Source: Streptomyces showdoensis
Lineage (GTDB): Bacteria > Actinomycetota > Actinomycetes > Streptomycetales > Streptomycetaceae
Direction: 5' to 3'
Length of the DNA stretch: 64,000 nucleotides
NCBI RefSeq assembly: GCF_039535475.1
Contig: NZ_BAAAXG010000006.1
Coordinates: forward strand, 124,001-188,000
Under the pieces are notes generated by a model. That model worked only from the letters and a program-made list of their open reading frames with translations. It did no database searches and was not told the origin of the DNA. A program made the position numbers and the translations under genes. Below, in pieces: positions 1 to 7,490 of this stretch (its first letter is position 1; each line of letters opens with the position of its first letter).

Positions 1-1
1 C

Positions 2-964
2 GCGAGCGAGGTCGCCCGGCGCGCCCCCACCGGGCCCGGCCCCTGGCAGGACCTCGGCGTGACCGGCTACCTCTGCATCCCGCTGCTGGACCGGGGCACC
101 GCCTTCGGCACCGTGACGCTGCTCTCCACCGAGGCGGAGCCCTTCGACGGGCACCGCGTGGCCCTCGCCGAGGAGCTGGCCCGGCGCGCCGCCTCGGCCG
201 CCCGCAACGCCCGCCAGTACACCCACCGGGTGACCCTCGCCCGGGACCTCCAGGCCGGGCTGCTCATGCCCGAACTCCCCGACGTGCCCGGCGCGGACGT
301 CGCCACCTCCTACCACCCCGCCGGGGAAGGCCTCGACATCGGCGGCGACTTCTACGACGTCTTCCCGCTGGACGACGGGCGGTGGGCCTTCCTCCTCGGC
401 GACGTCTGCGGGCGCGGAGCCATCGCCGCCACCACCACCGCGCTCGTCCGCCACACCGCGCGCGCCGTCGCACCCCTCCTGCCCGGCCCCGAGGACGTCG
501 TCGCCGCCGTCAACCGGGCCCTCGTCAACCGCCCGGGCAGTCACGGAACCGGCTTCGTCACCCTCGTCTACGGCCGGCTGACCCCCACCGGGCACGGACT
601 GGACGTCGAGCTGGTCCGGGCCGGTCACACCCTGCCCCTCCACCTCGACACCCGCCACACCACCCGCCTCGTCGACGCCCCCGGATCCCTGCTCGGCATC
701 TCCGCCGAGACCGACGTCGTCTCCCGGACCCTCCACCTCGACCCGCACGAAAGCCTGCTGCTCTACACCGACGGCATCACGGAGGCCCGCGACGACTCGG
801 GCGAGCAGTTCGGAGAGAAACGGCTCGCCGAGGCCGTCGCCGGGGCCCCGCCACGCCCCTCCGCCCAGCAGGTCGTCGACGCCCTCACCGGCGCGGTGCG
901 CGACTTCACGGGCGGACAGGACATCGACGACGACCGGGCGGTCCTCGTCCTCACCGCCACCTGA
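2..964 (+). CDS. SpoIIE-family protein phosphatase, 5'-truncated by window edge
   Basis: The reading frame is open from base 2 with no start codon before the window edge, so the N-terminus lies outside. The visible part begins in the end of a GAF-type sensor fold and continues into a PP2C-like SpoIIE phosphatase domain. Recognisable metal-site motifs are GGDFYD, GDVCGRG and LLYTDGITEAR, followed by a C-terminal DDD acidic patch. Family knowledge: such enzymes dephosphorylate anti-anti-sigma (STAS) proteins and so release sigma factors from RsbW-like kinases. The second phosphatase and the anti-sigma/sigma pair downstream fit that role. The partner protein is not visible. Function class is sure; the specific target is unknown. 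Confidence 0.93.
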   Translation, partial: ASEVARRAPTGPGPWQDLGVTGYLCIPLLDRGTAFGTVTLLSTEAEPFDGHRVALAEELARRAASAARNARQYTHRVTLARDLQAGLLMPELPDVPGADVATSYHPAGEGLDIGGDFYDVFPLDDGRWAFLLGDVCGRGAIAATTTALVRHTARAVAPLLPGPEDVVAAVNRALVNRPGSHGTGFVTLVYGRLTPTGHGLDVELVRAGHTLPLHLDTRHTTRLVDAPGSLLGISAETDVVSRTLHLDPHESLLLYTDGITEARDDSGEQFGEKRLAEAVAGAPPRPSAQQVVDALTGAVRDFTGGQDIDDDRAVLVLTAT

Positions 965-1107
965 GCACCGCTTCCGTGAAGCACCTGTGCCGGAATCGTG
1001 GGGATCGTGCGGGGCCGGGCCGGATGCGTACCCCAGGAGGCGGGCTCGCTTGATGTGCGGGGCCCCCTGCGCGAGGGTGGGAGGACGAGCTGTCGTCGAG
1101 TGGGAAG

Positions 1108-2808
1108 GTGGCGGTCCAGGACGCGCGGGCCACGCTTATGACTGTTTTCGAGGACGAGTCCAGCCGCTCCCGTGAGTCCGCGGAAGCGAGGAACCTCCGG
1201 TGGCGCGGTTCGCCGCACCCTGCGGTGGTGGCCGACCGCGAGGGCGGCGTCGTGGAGTTCAACGCCGCCGCGGCCGACCTCTTCCCGCGACTGGGGGTCG
1301 GCAAGGGACTGGACGAAGCCGTCCCGCGATGGCTCGCCGACGCCCACCGGCGGCTGGCCCACCCGACCGGCGCACCCGCCGGGGCGGCACCCGCCCCGCT
1401 GCGCGGCTGCCACGAGGGCAGGCTGCTGAGGGCCCACCCCACCGGGTCCGGCCACGGCGACGTGGCGTGGTGGCTGGTCGACGACTCCGACCTGACGGCC
1501 GCGCAGGACGCCCTGCGCACCGAACGGGAGCGCCACGCCATCCTGGCCGAGGCCTCCACCCAGCTGCTGGCCTCGCTCGACCCCGACCGCTGCCTGGAGA
1601 AGGCGGCCCTGCTCGCCGCCGACCATCTCGGCGACGCGGCCCTCGTGATCTCCCCGCCCGGGATGCGGAACCGCTCCACCGTGGTCACCGCCATGGCCGG
1701 GGGTTTCGAGCGGACGCAGCTCACCCTGGACCCGGCCGTCGTGCCCGGTCTCACCGAGGCGCTCCGGGGTTTCCCGCCGGTGCCCGCCCGCTGGATCGAC
1801 CCGGCCGAACTGCCGTCCTGGGCCGTGCCCGAGGGCTTCGGGGGGACCCCGGGGTCCGCCGCCATCACCCCGCTGGCCGGCCACGGCGTGCCCGCGGGCG
1901 CCCTGGTCCTGCTGCGGCGCGGCGGACGGCGGGCCTTCGACGCCTCCGAGGAGCACTTCGCCCGGCTGTTCGCCGCCCGCGCGGGCGCCGCCCTCTCGGC
2001 CGCGCGCCTCTACGCCGAGCAGGACCGCGTCACCCGTGCGCTGATCGCCGAACTCCTCCCGCCCCGACTCCACCGCGTCGACGGCGTCGACTTCGCCGGC
2101 GGCTACCGCACGTCCCGGGACACCGACCGGCTCGGCGGCGACTTCTACGACGTGCACCCCGGCAGCGACGACGGCCGCGACACGCTCGCCGTCCTGGGCG
2201 ACGTGTGCGGCAAGGGGCTCGACGCCGCCGTGCTCACCGGCCGGATCCGCAGCACCGTGCAGGCCCTGCTGCCCCTCGCCGGCGACCACCAGGACGTCCT
2301 GCGGCTGGTCAACGGCGCCCTGCTGACCGCCCGGCACACCCGCTTCGCCACCCTGGTCCTGGCCTCGGTGCGGCGCACGGGCGGCCGGGTGCGGCTCCGG
2401 CTCACCAGCGCCGGCCACCCCCGCCCGCTCGTCCTGCGGGCCACGGGAGAGGTGGAGGAGGCCGACACCGGCGGGACCCTGGTGGGCGCGCTCCCCGTCG
2501 TCACCAGCCGGTCGGCGACCGTGGACCTCTCCCCCGGCGAGACCTGTCTGCTCTACACGGACGGGATCACGGAGGCCCGGGGCGGGCCGCTCGGCCCCTC
2601 CCTGTTCGGTGAGGACCGGCTGCGCTCCGCGCTCTCCGAGTGCGCGGGGCTCCCGGCGGAGGCCGTCGTCGAGCGCGTACAGACGGTCGCCGGGGACTGG
2701 GTGGGCGACGGCCCTCACGACGACATGGCGGTCGTCGCCATCACCGCCCCGCACACCGCCCATCTGTCCGCGGTGAACGGCCGCACCCGGGGCAGGTACA
2801 CGGCCTGA
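1108..2808 (+). CDS. PAS/GAF sensor SpoIIE-family protein phosphatase
   Basis: A 566-residue cytosolic signalling protein. The N-terminal third resembles a PAS domain (the stretch around VVADREGGVVEFNAAA), the middle (about residues 150-300) a GAF domain, and the last about 240 residues a SpoIIE PP2C phosphatase with GGDFYD, GDVCGKG and LLYTDGITEAR metal-site motifs. It should couple a small-ligand or redox cue to dephosphorylation of an anti-anti-sigma factor. The start is uncertain: the GTG at 1108 has GGGAAG directly against it, and an in-frame ATG lies at 1138. It follows another SpoIIE phosphatase by about 140 bp, so the two are probably paralogues feeding the same regulatory network. 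Confidence 0.93.
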   Translation: MAVQDARATLMTVFEDESSRSRESAEARNLRWRGSPHPAVVADREGGVVEFNAAAADLFPRLGVGKGLDEAVPRWLADAHRRLAHPTGAPAGAAPAPLRGCHEGRLLRAHPTGSGHGDVAWWLVDDSDLTAAQDALRTERERHAILAEASTQLLASLDPDRCLEKAALLAADHLGDAALVISPPGMRNRSTVVTAMAGGFERTQLTLDPAVVPGLTEALRGFPPVPARWIDPAELPSWAVPEGFGGTPGSAAITPLAGHGVPAGALVLLRRGGRRAFDASEEHFARLFAARAGAALSAARLYAEQDRVTRALIAELLPPRLHRVDGVDFAGGYRTSRDTDRLGGDFYDVHPGSDDGRDTLAVLGDVCGKGLDAAVLTGRIRSTVQALLPLAGDHQDVLRLVNGALLTARHTRFATLVLASVRRTGGRVRLRLTSAGHPRPLVLRATGEVEEADTGGTLVGALPVVTSRSATVDLSPGETCLLYTDGITEARGGPLGPSLFGEDRLRSALSECAGLPAEAVVERVQTVAGDWVGDGPHDDMAVVAITAPHTAHLSAVNGRTRGRYTA

Positions 2809-2982
2809 GCACGCGGACCGCCGCCCCGGCCGACGTCCTCGTTCCCTGACGGGCCTTCACGGCCTTCACCACATCGCGACACCATCGGCGCATCCGCCAC
2901 GACGGCACGAGGTGTAACAGGTTCGGGACGGGACAAGCGGACACCGCACCCGCTCGCTGACAGCCCTCAGCCGGAGGTTCTC

Positions 2983-3408
2983 ATGCCCCAGCCCCACGTC
3001 GCACCGCTCCCCGCACCGCGCGGCCTCATCCAGTCGATGGCCATGGACCTGTTCACCGCGGACGCGGCGGTCCCGATCGACACCACCGTCGGCTACGACT
3101 CCCGCGACCCGCATGCCCTGAGCATCGCCTTCCACCTCCTCGGCGAGGACCCCGTGGTGTGGCGCGTCGACCGCGAGATGATCCTCACCGGATCGCTCGG
3201 CCCCACCGGCGACGGCGAGGTCCGGGTCCGGCCCACCCCCGACGGCGGGCTCCTGCTCCGGCTCGGGCCGCCGGCCCAGTGCGCCGTCGTCCGCTGCCGG
3301 CAGGAGACGATCGGCCGCTTCGTGCGCGAGACCTTCGTCCTGGTGCCGGAGGGCACGGAGGAACACCACATCGACTGGGGTCCGCTGCTCGCGTCCCTGG
3401 GGCACTGA
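2983..3408 (+). CDS. SsgA-like sporulation/cell-division protein (SALP)
   Basis: A 141-residue protein that matches the SsgA/SsgB family in length and pattern: an N-terminal beta-rich core starting near MDLFTADAAVPIDTTVGYD, then a central WRVDREMILTGS segment and a C-terminal FVRETFVLVPEGTE helix. The family is confined to morphologically complex actinomycetes, where members steer septum placement (SsgB recruits FtsZ) and peptidoglycan remodelling during sporulation. A good RBS (GGAGG) sits just upstream of the ATG. Which SALP (A-G) it is cannot be decided by eye; its place beside sigma-factor control genes suggests a developmental or stress-regulated member. Confidence 0.9.
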   Translation: MPQPHVAPLPAPRGLIQSMAMDLFTADAAVPIDTTVGYDSRDPHALSIAFHLLGEDPVVWRVDREMILTGSLGPTGDGEVRVRPTPDGGLLLRLGPPAQCAVVRCRQETIGRFVRETFVLVPEGTEEHHIDWGPLLASLGH

Positions 3409-3430
3409 GGTGCGGCGGGAAGCGGCTCCC

Positions 3431-3853
3431 TCAGCCGGGACGGCCGGGGCCGGCCGGACGGAAACAGGCCGTGACGTCCTTGCCCCGCGGGCAGGGGCGG
3501 GTCCCCACGTCGTCGGCGAGGGCGTCGACCAGGAGCAGTCCGCGGCCGCCCAGCGCGCCGTCGTCCGGGCTGCGCTGCTCGGGCACCCGCGGGGAGGCGT
3601 CGTGCACGGTGACGTGCAGGCACTCCTCGTCCCAGGTGAGGATCAGCTGGGCGTCGCTGCGGGCGTGCACATGGGCATTGGTGACGAGTTCGGAGACCGC
3701 CAGCACGACGGAGTCCGCCACGCCGGGGGCGGTACGGTCCCAGCCGAGCGCCACCAGGTGCCGGCGCGTCCAGTCGCGGGCCGTCTTCACGCTGCTGCCC
3801 AACGGCAGCGAGCGCGCCCAACCGACGGCCCTCATCGAGGGGTCCCGTGTCAT
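3431..3853 (-). CDS. RsbW-like anti-sigma factor (HATPase_c serine kinase)
   Basis: A 140-residue GHKL-fold ATPase. The N box is visible as SELVTNAHVHARS and the G1 box as DDGALGGRGLLLVDAL, the arrangement typical of Streptomyces RsbW/SpoIIAB-type anti-sigma regulatory factors. Such proteins bind a sigma factor or phosphorylate an anti-anti-sigma partner. It is transcribed away from the sigma factor gene starting 170 bp to its right, an obvious candidate target. RBS GGAGGAG lies upstream of the ATG. The cognate STAS antagonist is not encoded in the visible stretch. Confidence 0.88.
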   Translation of the reverse strand: MTRDPSMRAVGWARSLPLGSSVKTARDWTRRHLVALGWDRTAPGVADSVVLAVSELVTNAHVHARSDAQLILTWDEECLHVTVHDASPRVPEQRSPDDGALGGRGLLLVDALADDVGTRPCPRGKDVTACFRPAGPGRPG

Positions 3854-3940
3854 GTCTCTCCTCCTGAGGATCGGTCAGGCATTCCGTCTGCCCCTCGCGG
3901 GGCGGGGAAAACCGATCGGAAACTCATGCGGATTCGACAG

Positions 3941-3965
3941 GTCTGAACGTGAGAAGTCGGGGTAG
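3941..3965 (+). promoter_or_regulatory. putative SigB-type promoter of the sigma factor gene
   Basis: The sequence GTCT-N15-GGGTAG fits the GNNT-N14-16-GGGTA pattern reported for SigB/SigF-family promoters in Streptomyces. It lies about 58 bp upstream of the sigma gene start, a plausible distance for autoregulation. Pattern match by eye only. Confidence 0.45.
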
Positions 3966-4022
3966 GCGGCCAGTCGGGGGCCCGTGCGTCCCCATGAAGA
4001 AGACACGTGAAAGGAGACAGGT

Positions 4023-4880
4023 GTGACGGTCACCACGATGTCGACGGCGGGAGTCGGGTCCGGAACACGGGCGCTGCCGGAGATCCCGGACACGTTGGCG
4101 GTCGCACCCAGGGACGCGAGGACCCTGTCGAAGGTCTTCTTCCGGGAGCTCGCGACGCTGGAGGAGGGGACGCACGCGTACCAGTACGCGCGGAACACCC
4201 TCATCGAGATGAACATGAGCCTGGTCCGCTACGCCGCCGGGCGCTTCCGGCACCGCGCCGACGAGATGGAGGACATCGTCCAGGTCGGCATGATCGGCCT
4301 GATCAAGGCGATCGACCGGTTCGAGCTGTCGCGCGAGGTCGAGTTCACCACCTTCGCGGTTCCGTACATCGTCGGCGAGATCAAGCGGTTCTTCCGGGAC
4401 ACCTCCTGGGCGGTGCACGTTCCCCGCAGGCTCCAGGAGGCGCGCGTGGAGCTGGCCAAGGCGACCGAGGAACTGAGCACCCGTCTGGGACGGATGCCGA
4501 CGGTCAAGGAACTGGCCGAGCTGATGAGCCTCAGCGAGGAGGAGGTCACCGAGGCGCGGCTGGCTTCCAACGGCTACAACTCCTCGTCGCTCGACGCCGC
4601 GCTGAGCGGCGAGGACGAGGACAGCGACGCCTCGCTGGCCGACTTCATCGGCACCGAGGACCCCGCCATGGAGCTGGTGGAGGACTTCCACTCGCTGGCC
4701 CCGCTCATCGCCGACCTCGACGAGCGCGACCGCCGGATCATCCACATGCGGTTCGTCGAGGAGCTGACCCAGGCGCAGATCGGTGAGCGGCTGGGCTGCT
4801 CGCAGATGCACGTCTCGCGGCTCCTCTCGCGCACCGTGAAGCGCCTGCGCGAGGGCCTGCTGGGCACCGGCACCGACTGA
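4023..4880 (+). CDS. SigB/SigF/SigG-family RNA polymerase sigma factor
   Basis: A 285-residue group-3 sigma factor. Region 2 is clear (MNMSLVRYAAGRFRHRADEMEDIVQVGMIGL, quoted only in part: YAAGRFRHRADEMEDIVQ), followed by FTTFAVPYIVGEIKRFFRD. Region 3 includes RMPTVKELAELM, and region 4 ends in RFVEELTQAQIGERLGCSQ plus the HTH. Family members direct stress and differentiation genes in Streptomyces (SigB, SigF, SigN and relatives). The GTG start has AAAGGAG upstream, and a SigB-like promoter sits 5' of it, suggesting autoregulation. The RsbW-like gene is divergent. The gene ends just before a strong stem-loop. Confidence 0.95.
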   Translation: MTVTTMSTAGVGSGTRALPEIPDTLAVAPRDARTLSKVFFRELATLEEGTHAYQYARNTLIEMNMSLVRYAAGRFRHRADEMEDIVQVGMIGLIKAIDRFELSREVEFTTFAVPYIVGEIKRFFRDTSWAVHVPRRLQEARVELAKATEELSTRLGRMPTVKELAELMSLSEEEVTEARLASNGYNSSSLDAALSGEDEDSDASLADFIGTEDPAMELVEDFHSLAPLIADLDERDRRIIHMRFVEELTQAQIGERLGCSQMHVSRLLSRTVKRLREGLLGTGTD

Positions 4881-4892
4881 TCCGAGCGCCCC

Positions 4893-4950
4893 GAACGGCT
4901 CCGGGGTTCCCGCACCGGAAGTGACCGGTGCGGGAACCCCGGAGCCGTTC
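4893..4950 (+). terminator. perfect 26-bp stem-loop terminator after the sigma gene
   Basis: Bases 4893-4918 and 4925-4950 are perfect reverse complements around a 6-nt loop (AAGTGA). It begins 13 bp after the sigma stop codon. There is no U-tract, as usual for Streptomyces terminators. Confidence 0.85.
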
Positions 4951-5008
4951 TCCTCTCCGTTGCAGACGTCGACGATCCGGTACGTCCCGTGGCCCGGCAC
5001 GAGGTCGC

Positions 5009-5060
5009 GTCCGGGGACACGCGGACCGACACGGAGGCGTCGGTCCGCGTGTCCCCGGAC
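5009..5060 (-). terminator. perfect 22-bp stem-loop terminator after the DUF4230 gene
   Basis: Bases 5009-5030 and 5039-5060 form a perfect 22-bp inverted repeat with an 8-nt loop. It lies 29 bp beyond the stop of the convergent minus-strand gene, so it most likely ends that transcript, backing up the separate hairpin serving the sigma gene. Confidence 0.8.
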
Positions 5061-5088
5061 GGCCGGCTTCGGGAGCGGTCGACCCCGG

Positions 5089-5772
5089 TCAGACGAAGGT
5101 CACGGTGACCCGCTCGAAGCCCAGGCCCCGCAGCAGTTCCCGCAGCATCGCGGCGGTGTTCCGTTCCGCCCGGGACGTCAGGTCGGACGCGCGGGCCGCG
5201 TCGCCGATGCGCTGGGCGGCGAGGACGTGGACGGCCTGTTCGCTCGCGGGGTTGTCCGAGAAGAGATCCCCGATCCGGTCGAGCAGACCGCGCTGCTTCG
5301 ACACGGCGTACGACTTCTCCGGATCGAGCGCCGGGTCGGCCAGCCGGGCGTGCGGCAGCCGTACGGTGGCCTCGGTCCGGTCGGCGTCGACGCTCACGGC
5401 GCCGTCCCCGAGGCCGCCGAAGTCGACGTACGCGGCGACGTCGCCGCTCGCCACGTAGAGGGTGCGGGTGCCCCGGATCGCGTCGGGCAGGAACCGCGCG
5501 TCGTGCTCCAGGTCGACCACCACCTGGTAGGTCCCCGCCGCCCCCTCGTACCGGCTCAGGTCCTGGACGGACTTCAGGACGGCGGGGCCGGAGCGGTCCC
5601 GCACCTCCGTCCCGAAGACGGTCAGGCCCGGAAGCCGGAAGAACTGGCCGATCAGCATGAGGGCGACGGCGAGCACCAGCAGCGCACCGGCGACGATGCG
5701 CCACCGGCCCCCGGTGCGCCGCCCCGAAGGGCCGGCCGGCGCGGGTCGGTTGTCCGTTTCTTCTTCTCCCAT
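5089..5772 (-). CDS. DUF4230 domain membrane-anchored protein
   Basis: A 227-residue protein with a basic, Pro/Gly-rich N-terminus, one transmembrane segment at about residues 25-45 (WRIVAGALLVLAVALMLIG), then an extracytoplasmic DUF4230-type domain. That domain has the usual pattern of a first beta-rich segment (ALKSVQDLSRYEGAAGTYQVV-like) and a C-terminal helix ending in a short FERVTVTFV strand. Family members are of unknown function and are often single-pass exported proteins. The gene is convergent with the sigma factor and has its own terminator. Confidence 0.8.
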   Translation of the reverse strand: MGEEETDNRPAPAGPSGRRTGGRWRIVAGALLVLAVALMLIGQFFRLPGLTVFGTEVRDRSGPAVLKSVQDLSRYEGAAGTYQVVVDLEHDARFLPDAIRGTRTLYVASGDVAAYVDFGGLGDGAVSVDADRTEATVRLPHARLADPALDPEKSYAVSKQRGLLDRIGDLFSDNPASEQAVHVLAAQRIGDAARASDLTSRAERNTAAMLRELLRGLGFERVTVTFV

Positions 5773-5885
5773 GGGGGCCGGTTGCCCGAGTTCGCCGTGC
5801 GCACACTCAACTCACTTGTAAATGCTACGAGTTGTGGCACGAGGGGCGGTTGTTGCGGCGGTGGGGGTCCGGGCGGAGCCGCGGC

Positions 5886-5910
5886 GCATGACGTCCCCGG
5901 GCGCGGGTAT
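5886..5910 (+). promoter_or_regulatory. possible SigB-type promoter upstream of the VanZ-like gene
   Basis: GCAT-N15-GGGTAT matches GNNT-N14-16-GGGTAT and lies 45 bp before the VanZ-like ATG. It is a second match to the same promoter class within 2 kb of a SigB-type sigma gene. Chance matches of this short pattern are possible. Confidence 0.4.
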
Positions 5911-5954
5911 GCGGGGTCCGATCGCACGAGGACACCCAGGGGAGGAGACGGCTC

Positions 5955-6626
5955 ATGTTCGGTCGGAGAGTTCCGAGAAGGGTGCCGAAGGAACGGGACG
6001 CCGATGCCGCCGGCGGGGACGAGGGTACGGGGAGAGGTGTGCGGCGCGCGGACGACGGGGCACGGTCCGCCGGGAGCCCGGAGCCTGGGGACGCCGCCAC
6101 CGCGGCGCCCCGTGCCGAGGCCCCGGTCCCCCGCGGGCCGGGCCGCTTCGTGCGGGCGCTCGTCGCCCTCACGGCCCTGGCCGGCATGGTGGCGTTCGCC
6201 GTGGTCCTGGCCCGGCTGACGCTGGAGGCCTCGCCGGCGTCCGTGCCCCTCACCCACGACAACCTGACGCCCGGTCGCTCGATCGAGGCGTACCTCAGCC
6301 GGCCCGCGTTCCTGGACACCGTCAAGCAGCTCGGGGGCAACGTCCTCCTCGGCGTCCCCTTCGGGATCCTGCTGCCCCTGCTGTCCCGCAGGGCCCGCGG
6401 CTTCCTCCGGGTCGCGCTCCTCACCGCCGCCGCCATGCTGCTCGTGGAACTGGTGCAGGGGGCGCTCGTGACGGGCCGCGCCTTCGACGTCGACGACGTC
6501 CTCCTCAACACGACGGGCGCGCTGCTCGGGTACCTGACCGTCGGCCGGCGGCTGGGCCGGGCCGTGCACCCCCGCACCCGCCCCCGCTGGTGGCGGGGCC
6601 GGCGTCCGGCCGACACCTCGGCGTGA
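5955..6626 (+). CDS. VanZ-like family membrane protein
   Basis: A 223-residue protein with a long charged cytoplasmic N-terminus (about residues 1-60), then about four transmembrane helices. The signature loops of VanZ-like proteins are visible: GGNVLLGVPFGILLPLL, ALLVELVQGALVTGRAFDVDDVLLNTTGALLGY (quoted in part: FDVDDVLLNTTGALLGY). VanZ confers low-level teicoplanin resistance in enterococci, but most actinomycete homologues have no known role. RBS GGGGAGGAG is present upstream. The neighbouring sigma factor and possible SigB-type promoter suggest an envelope-stress function, which is inference. Confidence 0.88.
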   Translation: MFGRRVPRRVPKERDADAAGGDEGTGRGVRRADDGARSAGSPEPGDAATAAPRAEAPVPRGPGRFVRALVALTALAGMVAFAVVLARLTLEASPASVPLTHDNLTPGRSIEAYLSRPAFLDTVKQLGGNVLLGVPFGILLPLLSRRARGFLRVALLTAAAMLLVELVQGALVTGRAFDVDDVLLNTTGALLGYLTVGRRLGRAVHPRTRPRWWRGRRPADTSA

Positions 6627-6691
6627 CGCCGGGACCGTCCGCACCGGCCCTCACGGCGCGGACCGCGTCCCCGGCGCAGGACCGGAGCCCC

Positions 6692-6697
6692 TAGAGT
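6692..6697 (+). promoter_or_regulatory. -10 box of a probably leaderless phosphopantetheinyl transferase transcript
   Basis: TAGAGT (TANNNT) ends 7 bp before the GTG start and no Shine-Dalgarno sequence is visible between them. Transcription would begin at or next to the start codon, giving a leaderless mRNA, which is common in Streptomyces. Confidence 0.5.
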
Positions 6698-6704
6698 CGT
6701 ACGC

Positions 6705-7424
6705 GTGGACGACATCGGCATCATCCCGCGGGAGTTCGGCCGGGACCGGGCGCCGTCCGGGCTGCCCGTGGGCGCCGAGGTGTGGCTGGTGCCGCCCGGG
6801 GCCGTCGCGGCCGGCGGGGCGGCGGGGGTGCTCGACGCCGAGGAGCGGGACCGGGCGGCGCGGTTGCGGCGGGCCGCGGACCGGGAGGTGTACGTCGCCG
6901 CGCACACGGCGCTGCGGGTGCTGGCCGGCGGGTACCTCGGGCGGGCGCCCGGGGCGGTCGTGTTCGCGCGCCTGGACTGCCCCGGGTGCGGCGGGCCGCA
7001 CGGGCGGCCGGTCCTCGCCGAGCGGGGGGACGCCCTGCACTTCTCGCTCTCGCACAGCAAGGGCCTCGCCCTGGTCGCGTTCGCGCCCGTCCCGGTCGGC
7101 GCGGACGTCGAGGCCGTGCCCGAGGCGGGGACGGTCGGCCAGGTGGCGGACTCGCTGCACCCGGCCGAGCGGAGCGAACTCGCCCTGCTCGCCGGCGCCG
7201 AGCGCGCCGCGGCCTTCACGCGCTGCTGGACCCGCAAGGAGGCCTACCTGAAGGGGACGGGGCAGGGCCTGTCCGGCACCGGGTTCGCCGACACGTTCGT
7301 GGGCACGGGCGCGCGTCCGCTGCCCGTCCCCGGCTGGACGCTCACCGACGTGCGGGTCCCGCAGGGCTTCGCGGGCGCCTGCGCGGTGCGCACGGGGGCC
7401 GGGGCGGCGGGACCGGCGGGGTAG
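6705..7424 (+). CDS. 4'-phosphopantetheinyl transferase, Sfp type
   Basis: A 239-residue Sfp/EntD-type PPTase that moves the phosphopantetheine arm of CoA onto carrier proteins of polyketide, peptide or fatty-acid synthases. Key motifs are the Mg-binding GADVE at about 132-136, the FSLSHSKG strand just before it, and CWTRKEAYLKGTG at about 170-182. All expected catalytic acidic residues are present. There is no PKS or NRPS gene in the window, so it probably serves carrier proteins encoded elsewhere. The GTG start is supported by the -10 box immediately upstream. Confidence 0.93.
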   Translation: MDDIGIIPREFGRDRAPSGLPVGAEVWLVPPGAVAAGGAAGVLDAEERDRAARLRRAADREVYVAAHTALRVLAGGYLGRAPGAVVFARLDCPGCGGPHGRPVLAERGDALHFSLSHSKGLALVAFAPVPVGADVEAVPEAGTVGQVADSLHPAERSELALLAGAERAAAFTRCWTRKEAYLKGTGQGLSGTGFADTFVGTGARPLPVPGWTLTDVRVPQGFAGACAVRTGAGAAGPAG

Positions 7425-7427
7425 GCG

Positions 7428-7447
7428 CCGGGGGCCGCGGCCCCCGG
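7428..7447 (+). terminator. palindromic terminator between convergent genes
   Basis: A perfect 20-bp GC palindrome (CCGGGGGCCGCGGCCCCCGG) directly after the PPTase stop and before the end of the convergent conflict-system gene. It could end transcription from both sides. Confidence 0.6.
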
Positions 7448-7490
7448 TGGTCCCGGTCTCAGCGGCTGCGGCAGCGACCGCGCCGACGGC

